From CAWVSB01 sp036960375 (lineage in GTDB: Bacteria; Pseudomonadota; Gammaproteobacteria; Pseudomonadales; CAWVSB01), in NCBI GenBank assembly GCA_036960375.1, contig JBALVY010000006.1:124001-188000 (forward strand): DNA of 64,000 bases. The letters are read 5' to 3'. Both the position numbers and the translations under genes were made by a program. Below the pieces are notes generated by a model. It was not told where the DNA came from. It searched no databases and saw nothing but the letters and a program-made list of their open reading frames with translations. Each line of letters begins with the position of its first letter. The stretch's first letter is position 1. Below, piece by piece: positions 25,543 through 34,202 of the stretch.

Positions 25543-26499
25543 GTGAGCGTTGATCTGAAGGCACTCAAGCAAGGTAGTCGTCGCGCTTTGGCCAAAGCGA
25601 TCACTCTGGTTGAATCCACACTGGAAATCCATCGCGAAGATGCACGTCAGATGTTGGATGCTGTTCTTCCCTATACGGGTAATAGTATCCGCATCGGCGT
25701 GAGTGGCATTCCTGGTGTGGGCAAGTCGACCTTCATTGAATCATTTGGATTATACCTAATAGCCAAGGGCAAAAAGGTTGCCGTACTGGCTGTTGACCCA
25801 AGCTCTCCATTGGCTGGTGGTAGTCTGTTGGGTGACAAAACGCGAATGGAAGATTTATCTCGCGAGGAAAATGCGTTTATTAGACCTTCTCCATCGTCGG
25901 GTGCTTTGGGCGGCGTTGCACAAAAGACACGTGAAAGCATGTTGTTATGCGAAGCAGCAGGCTATGACGTTATTCTGGTTGAGACGGTCGGTGTCGGTCA
26001 GTCTGAATACGAAGTCGCGGCGATGGTCGATTTTTTTCTGGTATTAATGATTCCCAATGCCGGAGATGAATTGCAGGGAATTAAAAAAGGCATTATGGAA
26101 CTGGTTGATGGACTGGTTATCAACAAAGCTGACGGGGAGAGCGTTAATCTGGCAAAACGCACCCAGGGTCACTATCAAAATGCCTTCCATCTTATGCAGG
26201 GTCACGATGGCTGGAACCCGGAAGTAGTGACTTGCTCCGCACTTGAGCAGAATAATCTGGAGGTGGTATGGGATCTGATCTGTCGATATCAGCAGGTCAC
26301 CAACGAGGCCCATACTTTTCAATCTAAAAGAGAGCGACAAAGCATTGCCTGGATGGAAAAACTGGTTATCGAGCTTTTGATGAAACGCCTCAATAGCAAC
26401 CCGGCTATCAGCGAACTTAAGCCTAAGCTTGAGGGTCAGGTTGTCGAGGGTAAAACAACCCCGTATAACGCCGCTCTGCGAATAATGGATTTACTCTGA
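25543..26499 (+). CDS. meaB: MeaB/ArgK-type GTPase, methylmalonyl-CoA mutase chaperone
   Basis: A 318-residue G3E GTPase that protects methylmalonyl-CoA mutase from inactivation and gates adenosylcobalamin loading. Walker A is GIPGVGKSTFIE (residues 55-66). Other features are AVDPSSPLAGGSLLGDKTRM, the switch-like ETVGVGQSE and the NKAD guanine-specificity motif. The start is a GTG immediately after the mutase stop, with AGAGG upstream. The hotdog gene follows with no gap. Both the family and the position indicate a dedicated partner of the mutase. Confidence 0.95.
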   Translation: MSVDLKALKQGSRRALAKAITLVESTLEIHREDARQMLDAVLPYTGNSIRIGVSGIPGVGKSTFIESFGLYLIAKGKKVAVLAVDPSSPLAGGSLLGDKTRMEDLSREENAFIRPSPSSGALGGVAQKTRESMLLCEAAGYDVILVETVGVGQSEYEVAAMVDFFLVLMIPNAGDELQGIKKGIMELVDGLVINKADGESVNLAKRTQGHYQNAFHLMQGHDGWNPEVVTCSALEQNNLEVVWDLICRYQQVTNEAHTFQSKRERQSIAWMEKLVIELLMKRLNSNPAISELKPKLEGQVVEGKTTPYNAALRIMDLL

Positions 26500-26970
26500 A
26501 TGAAAGATGCTGACAGACAGCAGTTACAGCAAGCTTTGACTGATTTTGTTACTTCCTATCTACCATTAGCCAACGCTATGAGGGTCTCTGTCGATGATTA
26601 CGACGGTAAGTCCTTATCGCTCAGTGCGCCCTTAGAACACAATATTAATGACAAACAAACGGCCTTTGGTGGCAGTTTGTTTTGCCTCAGTGTCATGTGT
26701 TGCTGGGGTATGGCCTATGTAAAATGTCTGGCTCACGGCATCAAAGAACCCAATATTGTGGTCAGCCACGCTGAAATTGACTATTTAGCACCAGTAAATT
26801 GTGACATTCTTACTGCCTCATGCCGGGTCGAATTAAGCGACTTTGAAAGTTTTTTTCAGTATTACGACCAGCACGGCAAGGCCAGAATTGACCTTGTTGC
26901 TATGGTCAATAATGCGCAGGGTCAAGCGGTCAGCTTTAAAGGGCGTTACGCTATTCTCGACTCCAACTAG
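26500..26970 (+). CDS. YiiD-type (C-terminal domain) hotdog thioesterase
   Basis: A 156-residue single hotdog-fold protein. The NDKQTAFGGSLFCLSVMCCWG stretch (residues 50-70) matches the conserved active-site region of the C-terminal thioesterase domain of YiiD. The N-terminal acetyltransferase domain of E. coli YiiD is absent. It starts directly after the meaB stop, so it belongs to the propionyl-CoA operon. A role in hydrolysing acyl-CoA side products or releasing CoA is plausible but not shown. Its 3' end overlaps the ppsR stop on the other strand by four bases. Confidence 0.82.
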   Translation: MKDADRQQLQQALTDFVTSYLPLANAMRVSVDDYDGKSLSLSAPLEHNINDKQTAFGGSLFCLSVMCCWGMAYVKCLAHGIKEPNIVVSHAEIDYLAPVNCDILTASCRVELSDFESFFQYYDQHGKARIDLVAMVNNAQGQAVSFKGRYAILDSN

Positions 26971-27782
26971 GTTCGTCTGCTGATATGCGTTTCGCTTAAA
27001 ATCCTGGCTGCGATCTCCTCAACTGAAAAGTGCGTCGTATTAATACTCGTGATGCCGTGTTTACGAAGCATCATTTCAGCCTGCCTAACTTCATCCTCAC
27101 ACTGAATAAGAGACGAATATCGACTATTGGCTCGACGCTCCTGGCGTATTGCCGATAGCCTGCCTGGATCAATGGTTAAACCAAATAACTTATCCTTGTG
27201 CGCACGCAGAGCCCTGGGTAGTTGATTGGATTCCAGGTCTTCTTCGGTAATGGGATAGTTGGCTGCGTAGATACCGTACTGCAAGCCAAGATACAGGCAG
27301 GTAGGCGTTTTACCGCTGCGAGAGACACCAAATAGTATGATATCTGCACTTTCGTATTGATTTAATTTGGCTCCATCATCGGCGTCCAGCGCGTAATGTA
27401 CAGCCTGCATACGATTCGAGTAAGCTTCGCTTTCTGCGTGCGGGCGAGATTTACCGACTGAATAACTTGAGTGTGTACCCAGCTCCTGTTCCAGTGGAGC
27501 GAGAAACGAGCCAAATATATCGATAGTGAAGCCCTTGCTGGCGGCAATGATTTTACGGATATCGTCATTGACGATGGTGTCGATAATAATCGGTGACTGG
27601 CCATCTTCCTCTGCCGCCTGATTAATACGATCTACCAATGCAGCCGCCTTATCTAGCTCATCAATATAGGGTTCGGTATTCTTTCTAAATGTAATATCGC
27701 CAAACTGGGATAACAGACTGTTACCCAATCCTTCGGCGGTTACGCCGGTTGAATCGGAAACAAAGAAAACACTGCGTATCAT
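26967..27782 (-). CDS. ppsR: Phosphoenolpyruvate synthase regulatory protein (PSRP)
   Basis: A 271-residue bifunctional kinase/pyrophosphorylase of the DUF299 family. It inactivates PEP synthase by ADP-dependent phosphorylation of a threonine next to the catalytic His and reactivates it by phosphorolysis. Seen are the N-terminal SVFFVSDSTGVTAEG and the P-loop-like GVSRSGKTPTCLYLG near residue 150. ATG 27782 is chosen over the upstream frame extension because AGGA is about 8 nt away and the homology begins there. It is divergent from ppsA, its target, across 155 nt. Confidence 0.95.
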   Translation of the reverse strand: MIRSVFFVSDSTGVTAEGLGNSLLSQFGDITFRKNTEPYIDELDKAAALVDRINQAAEEDGQSPIIIDTIVNDDIRKIIAASKGFTIDIFGSFLAPLEQELGTHSSYSVGKSRPHAESEAYSNRMQAVHYALDADDGAKLNQYESADIILFGVSRSGKTPTCLYLGLQYGIYAANYPITEEDLESNQLPRALRAHKDKLFGLTIDPGRLSAIRQERRANSRYSSLIQCEDEVRQAEMMLRKHGITSINTTHFSVEEIAARILSETHISRRT

Positions 27783-27869
27783 GGGAAATCCTTTCTTGTA
27801 GTTTTTTTCCAAAAAAACATAATAAAATCAATCAGTTTGGTGCATTTTTACTATGGCTAAGCGCTACAT

Positions 27870-27897
27870 TTGACTATATTATGTGCTCCATTATACC
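27870..27897 (+). promoter_or_regulatory. Predicted promoter of ppsA
   Basis: TTGACT at 27870-27875 and TATACC at 27892-27897 are spaced by 16 nt and lie about 40 nt before the ppsA GTG. The rest of the 155-nt gap between ppsR and ppsA is AT-rich, with short T- and A-tracts next to ppsR. Confidence 0.5.
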
Positions 27898-27937
27898 TGT
27901 CGCTGCTGAAATCTCAGCAAAACCTGAGGAGCTCATT

Positions 27938-30316
27938 GTGAGTGAATATGTAATTTGGTTTGATCAACTTGGCATGAATGACGTCGATCGCGTCGGAGGC
28001 AAAAATGCGTCTCTCGGTGAGATGATAAGTGGCTTGGCAGGCGCGGGCGTTAGTGTGCCTAACGGATTTGCGACTACGGCCTACGCCTTTCGGGAGTTTC
28101 TGGCGACTAGCGGGCTGGACAAAAGAATTGAGGACAAACTATCCGATCTGGATGTCGATGACGTTAATACCCTGGCGGCCAGCGGCGCTGAAATCCGTCA
28201 ATGGATAATTGATACGCCCCTTAATGAACAGCTGGAACAATCGATCGAAGATGCCTTTGTACAGCTGCAAGATGGAAACGAACATCTTTCCGTCGCTGTA
28301 CGCTCTTCGGCTACCGCAGAGGATCTTCCAGACGCGTCTTTTGCCGGGCAACAGGAAACCTTTCTCAATATTCGCGGTATAGACAACGTACGAATTGCCA
28401 TTAAAGAAGTATTCGCCTCACTCTATAATGACCGCGCTATTGCTTACCGTGTACACCAGGGCTTCACTCACGAAGAGGTGGCATTGTCTGCCGGTATTCA
28501 GCGTATGGTCCGCAGTGAGACTGGGGCCGCAGGTGTCATGTTTACCATGGATACTGAATCCGGCTTCGATGGAGTGGTATTTTTAACCTCATCCTATGGT
28601 CTGGGTGAAACGGTGGTACAGGGCTCGGTGAATCCTGATGAATTTTATGTGCACAAAACCACGCTGGCGGCAGGACGACCTGCAGTATTACGCCGCAATC
28701 TCGGTAGCAAAGCCATTAAAATGATATACGGTGAAGACGGAACCACTGCGCGCTCTGTTCATACTGTTGACGTTGATGAGGCCGACAGGCAACGATTTTC
28801 CCTGACCGACGCTGATGTGACAGATCTTGCCCGCCAGGCGGTCATTATTGAGCAACACTATGGTCGCCCTATGGACGTTGAGTGGGCGAAGGATGGCGAC
28901 GACGGTGGTTTATACATCGTTCAAGCACGACCAGAGACAGTTCGCAGTCGAGAGTCAGTGTCACAGATGGAACGCTATAATCTAAAAGATACTAGCACCG
29001 TGCTGTGTGAAGGGCGCAGTATTGGTCAAAAGATTGGTAGTGGCCCGGTTAAAAACATTAATGACTTAAGCCAGATGGACCAGGTGGCTGAAGGTGATGT
29101 TCTGGTGACCGATATGACGGATCCCGATTGGGAACCCATCATGAAACGCGCCTCAGCAATCGTCACTAATCGAGGCGGACGTACCTGTCATGCAGCCATC
29201 ATCGCACGTGAACTGGGTATTCCGGCCGTAGTGGGTTGCGGTGATGCCACAGAACGACTTCAGACAGGTGTTGGCGTAACGGTTTCTTGCGCAGAGGGCG
29301 ACACGGGCAAGGTTTACAACGGCATCCTCGATTTCGATGTAGCCAGCCACACCGTTAACAAAATGCCCGATCTACCGTTCAAGTTAATGATGAATGTAGG
29401 CAACCCTGATCGCGCTTTTGATTTCCAGGCTTATCCGAATGATGGCGTCGGTTTGGCCCGACTCGAATTCATTATCAACCGTATGATCGGAGTACATCCC
29501 AAAGCGCTGTTAAATTACGATGACATGCCACGGGACGTTAAAGCCAGCATCGATAGACGAGTTGCAGGTTATTCTTCACCGCGACAATTCTATGTCGACA
29601 AGCTGGCAGAGGGCATCTCGACCATCGCCAGCGCCTTTCACCCCAAGCGGGTTATTGTGCGGATGTCAGATTTCAAATCCAATGAATACGCCCACCTGAT
29701 AGGTGGCAGTCAGTTTGAACCGATCGAAGAAAACCCCATGCTGGGTTTTCGTGGCGCATCACGATATATCTCCGAGTCCTTTCTGGATTGCTTCGAGCTT
29801 GAATGTGAAGCAATGCATATCGTTCGCGACCAGATGGGCCTTACCAACGTGGAAATCATGGTGCCCTTCGTGCGCACAGTAGAAGAGGCACGACAGGTCT
29901 CCGAGTTATTGGATGACCACGGTCTGCGCAGAGGCGAGAATGACCTGCGTTTGATTATGATGTGCGAATTACCCGCCAATGCCTTGTTGGCGGATCAATT
30001 TCTTGAGTACTTTGATGGTTTCTCCATCGGCTCCAATGACCTTACCCAGCTAACGCTTGGCCTGGATAGAGACTCCGGTCTGGTTGCGCATCTTTTTGAC
30101 GAACGCAATGATGCGGTTAAGGCCTTATTGTCTATGGCTATTCAAGCCTGTAAAAGGGCTAATAAGTATATTGGTATCTGCGGCCAGGGCCCTTCCGATT
30201 TTCCAGATTTTGCCCGCTGGTTAATGGAGCAGGGCATCGACAGTATTTCACTAAACCCGGATTCGGTGATAGAAACCTGGTTGTATCTTGCTCAGGAAGA
30301 AGTCGAGCCCGACTAG
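27938..30316 (+). CDS. ppsA: Phosphoenolpyruvate synthase
   Basis: PpsA makes PEP from pyruvate and ATP, the entry to gluconeogenesis from C3 compounds. The GTG start at 27938 gives 792 residues, the same as typical PpsA, with GAGGA about 9 nt upstream; a much longer in-frame extension to 27749 lacks homology. The pyruvate-phosphate dikinase N-domain (RVGGKNASLGEM, VRSSATAEDLPDASFAGQQ) is followed by the swivelling His domain (GGRTCHAAIIAREL, catalytic His) and the C-terminal PEP/pyruvate domain ending with ICGQGPSD. The target Thr beside the catalytic His (RTCH) is present, consistent with control by PpsR. Confidence 0.97.
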   Translation: MSEYVIWFDQLGMNDVDRVGGKNASLGEMISGLAGAGVSVPNGFATTAYAFREFLATSGLDKRIEDKLSDLDVDDVNTLAASGAEIRQWIIDTPLNEQLEQSIEDAFVQLQDGNEHLSVAVRSSATAEDLPDASFAGQQETFLNIRGIDNVRIAIKEVFASLYNDRAIAYRVHQGFTHEEVALSAGIQRMVRSETGAAGVMFTMDTESGFDGVVFLTSSYGLGETVVQGSVNPDEFYVHKTTLAAGRPAVLRRNLGSKAIKMIYGEDGTTARSVHTVDVDEADRQRFSLTDADVTDLARQAVIIEQHYGRPMDVEWAKDGDDGGLYIVQARPETVRSRESVSQMERYNLKDTSTVLCEGRSIGQKIGSGPVKNINDLSQMDQVAEGDVLVTDMTDPDWEPIMKRASAIVTNRGGRTCHAAIIARELGIPAVVGCGDATERLQTGVGVTVSCAEGDTGKVYNGILDFDVASHTVNKMPDLPFKLMMNVGNPDRAFDFQAYPNDGVGLARLEFIINRMIGVHPKALLNYDDMPRDVKASIDRRVAGYSSPRQFYVDKLAEGISTIASAFHPKRVIVRMSDFKSNEYAHLIGGSQFEPIEENPMLGFRGASRYISESFLDCFELECEAMHIVRDQMGLTNVEIMVPFVRTVEEARQVSELLDDHGLRRGENDLRLIMMCELPANALLADQFLEYFDGFSIGSNDLTQLTLGLDRDSGLVAHLFDERNDAVKALLSMAIQACKRANKYIGICGQGPSDFPDFARWLMEQGIDSISLNPDSVIETWLYLAQEEVEPD

Positions 30317-31098
30317 TTAAGTGGCTGGATCTTTACAAAGAGCTGAAAGCCGCTTTGTTCTCGATTAATTGATGTTGACAGATTTTGTTGGCGGCTTGAG
30401 TTGTTTGTCTGACTCATTCCGCCAACGGCTATCCATTCGCCTATTTTTCCCATAATACGGGTATCGATAGAATTACCCTGCAGGGTTCCAGAGTCGTCAT
30501 CCCATTGATCACTTTTGCTACGGATGGTGATATTGGCGATGTCATCCATCAGTCGTACGGTGATATGTAAGCCATTTTCGACCACAATTGGCTGTACTCT
30601 ACCGTACTCGGACCCATACCCCGTATTGCGTCGTACCTGCGCAGTGCCAGACTGACCGATATAGGTCTCTTTGCCTTCCATAACCTTGATGGTTTTTACC
30701 TGATTACCACGAGTCTGTTGTTGATTTATTTGCGCGCTATATTGGCTATTGGCGGTTGGGTAGCCTGCATTCAATTCCCGCGACACCAGCTGCGTATCTT
30801 CCGTTAGGCTAATGAGAATCTGCCTGGGTTTTGCGTCCAGCAAGGAGATGATCTCACTGATTTTATCAATTCTGCTGCGGTCGGTATTGATTATCAGTTT
30901 GTTGTCATAACTGCGAATGGCATCATCGGCAGCTAATATCGGCCTGATGGCGGCGGCAACCTGTACAGGGTCTGCGTAGTACAGCTCCACCACGTGCAAT
31001 ACTGATTGAGCATAAACACCCATGGAGATAAGGCATATCAATGTGGCTTGAAATAGTTTCAATATCATCAGCTTGATAGTCTCGATATAGGCGTGCAT
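30313..31098 (-). CDS. Secreted protein with secretin N-domain-like region
   Basis: A 261-residue protein with a probable signal peptide (hydrophobic helix residues 11-29, then VYAQS). The next 70 residues, HVVELYYADPVQVAAAIRPI followed by IRSYDNKLIINTD, look like the secretin/NolW short N-domain found before secretin pores. The remainder, with Gly/Gln/Asn-rich linkers and beta-strand-rich stretches (GLHITVRLMDDIANITIR, GEWIAVGGM), resembles secretin-like beta domains. It is too short to form a full secretin. No other secretion or pilus gene is near. Function unknown. Its 3' end overlaps the ppsA stop by four bases. Confidence 0.6.
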   Translation of the reverse strand: MHAYIETIKLMILKLFQATLICLISMGVYAQSVLHVVELYYADPVQVAAAIRPILAADDAIRSYDNKLIINTDRSRIDKISEIISLLDAKPRQILISLTEDTQLVSRELNAGYPTANSQYSAQINQQQTRGNQVKTIKVMEGKETYIGQSGTAQVRRNTGYGSEYGRVQPIVVENGLHITVRLMDDIANITIRSKSDQWDDDSGTLQGNSIDTRIMGKIGEWIAVGGMSQTNNSSRQQNLSTSINREQSGFQLFVKIQPLN

Positions 31099-31208
31099 TG
31101 AATAAACATCATCACTGGCTGGTAAACTGATTATCCCTTATCAGGCTTAACCGCACTTTAATCACGCAATTGGCACTAACGATTATGGCTGCCTAACAGA
31201 CGGCGGTA

Positions 31209-32345
31209 TCAGGGTAGCAGGCAATTAGCCTGAATCAGTTGTGTGAGAACGTCTTGTAAGCTGCGGGCTTCAGAGATTTGCTCTGGTGTTATGGTGTGGC
31301 TGAGACAGAGCTGTTGTGCAAAACTGCTCCATACAGGATGCTCGCTAGAAATTGACTCACCGTTGGCAAATAAGGTCAGCTGTTCTAGCTGACTAAAAGC
31401 CAACCGCGCACTACCCGGTACAAACCAGCTCTCTCCATTTTCCAGGTCGGTTAATAGGTCTTCAATCGTCGGCAGCTCATCAGTCGGGTCAGGATACTTC
31501 GGTTCAGTCATAAACCGGCCAAACCAGTCAGCCAATAATTTTTCGTCGTCTATCAGTTCTTTCAATAAGGCTTTTGTCTTGCCTAGCGCTAAAGGCGTAA
31601 TCTCGCCGGGGTTAGCCTGTATAGCCATGCCTGTATCGCCATAACGTTTGCTATCATTGGAATGCAATATGGCTTCGTCAGCAAAGTGAGATAGTAAATC
31701 TGATTGAGACGGCGCCCGAAATCCTACTGAGTAAGTTAGGCAGGGTGATTGGGCAACGCCCCAGTGACTTATGCCGGGCGGTAAATACAACATGTCTCCA
31801 GCTTCCAAAACCCATTCTTGCTCTATCGTAAAGTTACTCAGCAAACGAATATCGGGATGGGGCAGGCAAGCACTCTGTTCATCGCATATTTGCCCCGTTT
31901 GCCAACGACGCTGGCCTTGCCCCTGAATCAGGAACACATCATATTGATCATAGTGCGGGCCAACACTGCCACCGGTTGCAGCAAAACTCACCATGACATC
32001 GTCAATACGCCAATCGGGTATAAAACGAAAAGCCTGCCTCAGTGCTGCCACCTCGGGTACAATATGATCTACAGCCTGCACCAACAAGGTCCAGTCTTTA
32101 TCACCAATATCATTGAAACGACTTTCGTCTATTGGCCCATGTTCGAGAGTCCAGTTACCGTGATGTTCTTTGCCAGTAATAATACGAGATTCTATATACT
32201 CTTCGCAGGCCAGGCCGGCTAATTCATCGGGTTCAAGTGGATCTTCCCAATTGGGGAATGCGCCTCTGATTAGTAGAGGTTTTTGCTGCCAGTAGTCCCG
32301 TAGAAACTCTTCGGGACTTATGTCTCCCAATGAAATCATCGGCAT
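31209..32345 (-). CDS. roxA: Ribosomal protein L16 arginine hydroxylase-like cupin oxygenase
   Basis: A 378-residue 2-oxoglutarate/Fe(II)-dependent JmjC-like oxygenase of the RoxA (YcfD) family, which hydroxylates an arginine of ribosomal protein L16. The metal triad is seen as His131 and Asp133 in GPHYDQYD and His194 in GISHWG, matching the spacing of E. coli YcfD. The N-terminal FLRDYWQQKPLLIRGAFP is typical of the family. It starts inside the purB stop (TAATG overlap), so it is translated with purB. Confidence 0.93.
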   Translation of the reverse strand: MPMISLGDISPEEFLRDYWQQKPLLIRGAFPNWEDPLEPDELAGLACEEYIESRIITGKEHHGNWTLEHGPIDESRFNDIGDKDWTLLVQAVDHIVPEVAALRQAFRFIPDWRIDDVMVSFAATGGSVGPHYDQYDVFLIQGQGQRRWQTGQICDEQSACLPHPDIRLLSNFTIEQEWVLEAGDMLYLPPGISHWGVAQSPCLTYSVGFRAPSQSDLLSHFADEAILHSNDSKRYGDTGMAIQANPGEITPLALGKTKALLKELIDDEKLLADWFGRFMTEPKYPDPTDELPTIEDLLTDLENGESWFVPGSARLAFSQLEQLTLFANGESISSEHPVWSSFAQQLCLSHTITPEQISEARSLQDVLTQLIQANCLLP

Positions 32346-33712
32346 TAAATATTCTTTGCCTGACTAATCGCGTTGCCAATATAGTTATCTGGCGTCAGTG
32401 TTCTCATCGCAGCCTTGGCCTCTTCGGGTACATCCAGTCCCTCAATATAGTCGGCCATTACCTGTGGTGTCACAGCCTGACCGCGAGTCAGCGATTTGAG
32501 TTTCTCGTAGGCTTCTTCAACATTGTAACGACGCATAATGGTTTGGATTGGCTCTGCCAGAATTTCCCAGCTGGTATCCAGATCCTGTGCAAGGCGGGCG
32601 GGGTTAACTTGCAGCTTACTCAAGCCTTTCATGGTCGCCTCATAGGCCATTAGGCAATAGCCAAAACCGACTCCCATATTACGTAATACGGTTGAATCGG
32701 TCAGATCGCGCTGCCAGCGTGAAACAGGGAGTTTTCCGCTCATATGATTGAGAATAGCGTTGGCCAAACCTAAATTGCCTTCGGAATTTTCAAAGTCGAT
32801 AGGGTTCACTTTATGCGGCATTGTAGAAGAACCAATTTCGCCGGCGATAACCCGTTGTTTGAAATAACCCAAAGAGATATAACCCCAAAGGTCTCTATCG
32901 AGATCTATCAGAATGGTATTAAAGCGTGCAACACCGTCAAATAATTCTGCAATATAATCGTGCGGCTCTATCTGAGTAGTATAAGGATTCCAGCTAAGAC
33001 CGAGCCCTTCGACAAACTGCTGTGCGTTAGCTTGCCAGTCAATGTCCGGATAAGCCGAAAGGTGGGCGTTGTAGTTGCCCACTGCGCCATTAATTTTACC
33101 CAGCATAGGAACTGCCTGGATTAATATAATCTGGCGTTCCAGCCGATGCACCACATTGGCCAGTTCCTTGCCCACAGTCGTCGGGCTGGCCGTCTGGCCA
33201 TGGGTACGGGATAGCATGGGTTGTTCGGCTAATTCCAGTGACAGCTCTCGTAACCGCGCTATAACAGTCTTAGCCAAGGGTAAAAGTACTTCGTCTCGAC
33301 CCTGTCTTAACATCAGTGCATGGGAGAGGTTATTGATATCTTCTGAGGTGCAGGCAAAATGTACAAACTCACTCGCGGCCAACAACTCAGCATTATCAGC
33401 GAAGCTCTCTTTAATAAAGTATTCCACCGCTTTGACATCGTGATTGGTAGTCGCTTCAATTTTCTTGATGCGCAATGCACCTTCTTCGTCGAAATTGGTC
33501 ACCAGCGCCTTTAGCTGTTCTATAGATTCTTCGCTAAAGGGACCCAATTCAGCTATCTCGGTCATTTCACCCAATCGAAGAAACCATTCAATCTCGACAG
33601 TCACGCGAGCCTTTATCAGTCCAAATTCACTAAATACGGGGCGTAATGACTGTGTTTTACTGCCATAACGGCCATCAATAGGGGATACGGCGGAAAGTGC
33701 TGACAATTCCAT
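32345..33712 (-). CDS. purB: Adenylosuccinate lyase
   Basis: PurB cleaves adenylosuccinate and SAICAR in purine biosynthesis. The 455-residue product (ATG at 33712) starts with LSALSAVSPIDGRYG, the usual N-terminus. It shows the fumarase/aspartase superfamily signature GSSTMPHKVNPIDFEN and the substrate-binding TSEDINNLSHALM and SRTHGQTASPTT. The reading frame extends upstream 13 codons without homology. It is preceded by a 490-nt gap holding a long palindrome, and it lies downstream of hflD as in E. coli. Confidence 0.97.
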   Translation of the reverse strand: MELSALSAVSPIDGRYGSKTQSLRPVFSEFGLIKARVTVEIEWFLRLGEMTEIAELGPFSEESIEQLKALVTNFDEEGALRIKKIEATTNHDVKAVEYFIKESFADNAELLAASEFVHFACTSEDINNLSHALMLRQGRDEVLLPLAKTVIARLRELSLELAEQPMLSRTHGQTASPTTVGKELANVVHRLERQIILIQAVPMLGKINGAVGNYNAHLSAYPDIDWQANAQQFVEGLGLSWNPYTTQIEPHDYIAELFDGVARFNTILIDLDRDLWGYISLGYFKQRVIAGEIGSSTMPHKVNPIDFENSEGNLGLANAILNHMSGKLPVSRWQRDLTDSTVLRNMGVGFGYCLMAYEATMKGLSKLQVNPARLAQDLDTSWEILAEPIQTIMRRYNVEEAYEKLKSLTRGQAVTPQVMADYIEGLDVPEEAKAAMRTLTPDNYIGNAISQAKNI

Positions 33713-33749
33713 GGGACGGGGTCTCAAACGAGTGGATTTAAAGGCCGGC

Positions 33750-33755
33750 ATTATA
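33750..33755 (-). promoter_or_regulatory. -10-like TATAAT upstream of purB
   Basis: On the minus strand a perfect TATAAT (33755 down to 33750) lies about 38 nt before the purB ATG. No consensus -35 is found at 16-18 nt (TCCCTT at 17 nt). The remainder of the 33756-33999 stretch shows no gene; a short plus-strand frame in it has no recognisable features. Confidence 0.35.
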
Positions 33756-33929
33756 CGGGAATCCGCGCTTAAAAGGGAGGTTCTGCTTGCCCCTGAGCTG
33801 GTAAGTTTGGCGATGGGTAGTTCGGGATTGCTATTAGCGCCGTTTATGATTGACTATTCAGCGCTCGGACTTACCGTTGGTTTGACTATTGCGCGTTCTG
33901 GCTCGGGACTAACTGGTAGAGCTTTTTCA

Positions 33930-33944
33930 AATCGACCATAGCGG
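33930..33944. repeat. 15-nt repeat copy (AATCGACCATAGCGG) near the long palindrome
   Basis: AATCGACCATAGCGG occurs here, and its exact reverse complement is found at 34127-34141 inside the right arm of the long palindrome. A diverged form lies in the left arm around 34027-34048. The shared 15-mer suggests that this gap was built from several copies of one repeat. Confidence 0.6.
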
Positions 33945-33999
33945 ACCTACTCTCGTGGGCTAGGTAAAGACAAGTATATTGAAATTATCGGGATACCAA

Positions 34000-34166
34000 G
34001 GGGCTGGCTGATAGTGCCTTTACGAATCAATCAGGCCATGTTCAGCGGCTTCCCGCTCGCCGATGTCTTTTGCTAAAGTATGTTTGAGCGCCTGCGCGAG
34101 TTCTTTAGCAATCGGCGAGCTGGAAGCCGCTATGGTCGATTCGTAAAGGCACTATCAGCTAGCCCC
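34000..34166. repeat. Long imperfect palindrome (stem-loop) between hflD and purB
   Basis: A 167-nt inverted repeat. The outer arms, 34000-34028 and 34138-34166, match over 29 nt with one mismatch. They continue inward through CCAT, AGCGGCTTCC, GCTCGCCGAT and TGCTAAAG blocks that pair with CTTTAGCA, ATCGGCGAGC, GGAAGCCGCT and ATGG of the right side. Small insertions of 2-5 nt occur in the left arm. The loop is 24 nt (34079-34102). It sits 36 nt after the hflD stop on the purB-side. It looks like a miniature mobile element or a highly structured RNA; no transposase is near. Confidence 0.85.
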
Positions 34167-34202
34167 GGCCCGAACTCCACCAAGATGGAGGTAAAACAGC
34201 TC

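Noticed and set aside
27749..27937. Longer N-terminus of ppsA
   Set aside because: The extension runs into ppsR and the promoter region. Starting at GTG 27938 gives the standard 792 residues with a good ribosome-binding site.
33711..33941. A 76-residue plus-strand reading frame upstream of purB
   Set aside because: It lies over the purB promoter region on the opposite strand, with no ribosome-binding site and no recognisable sequence.
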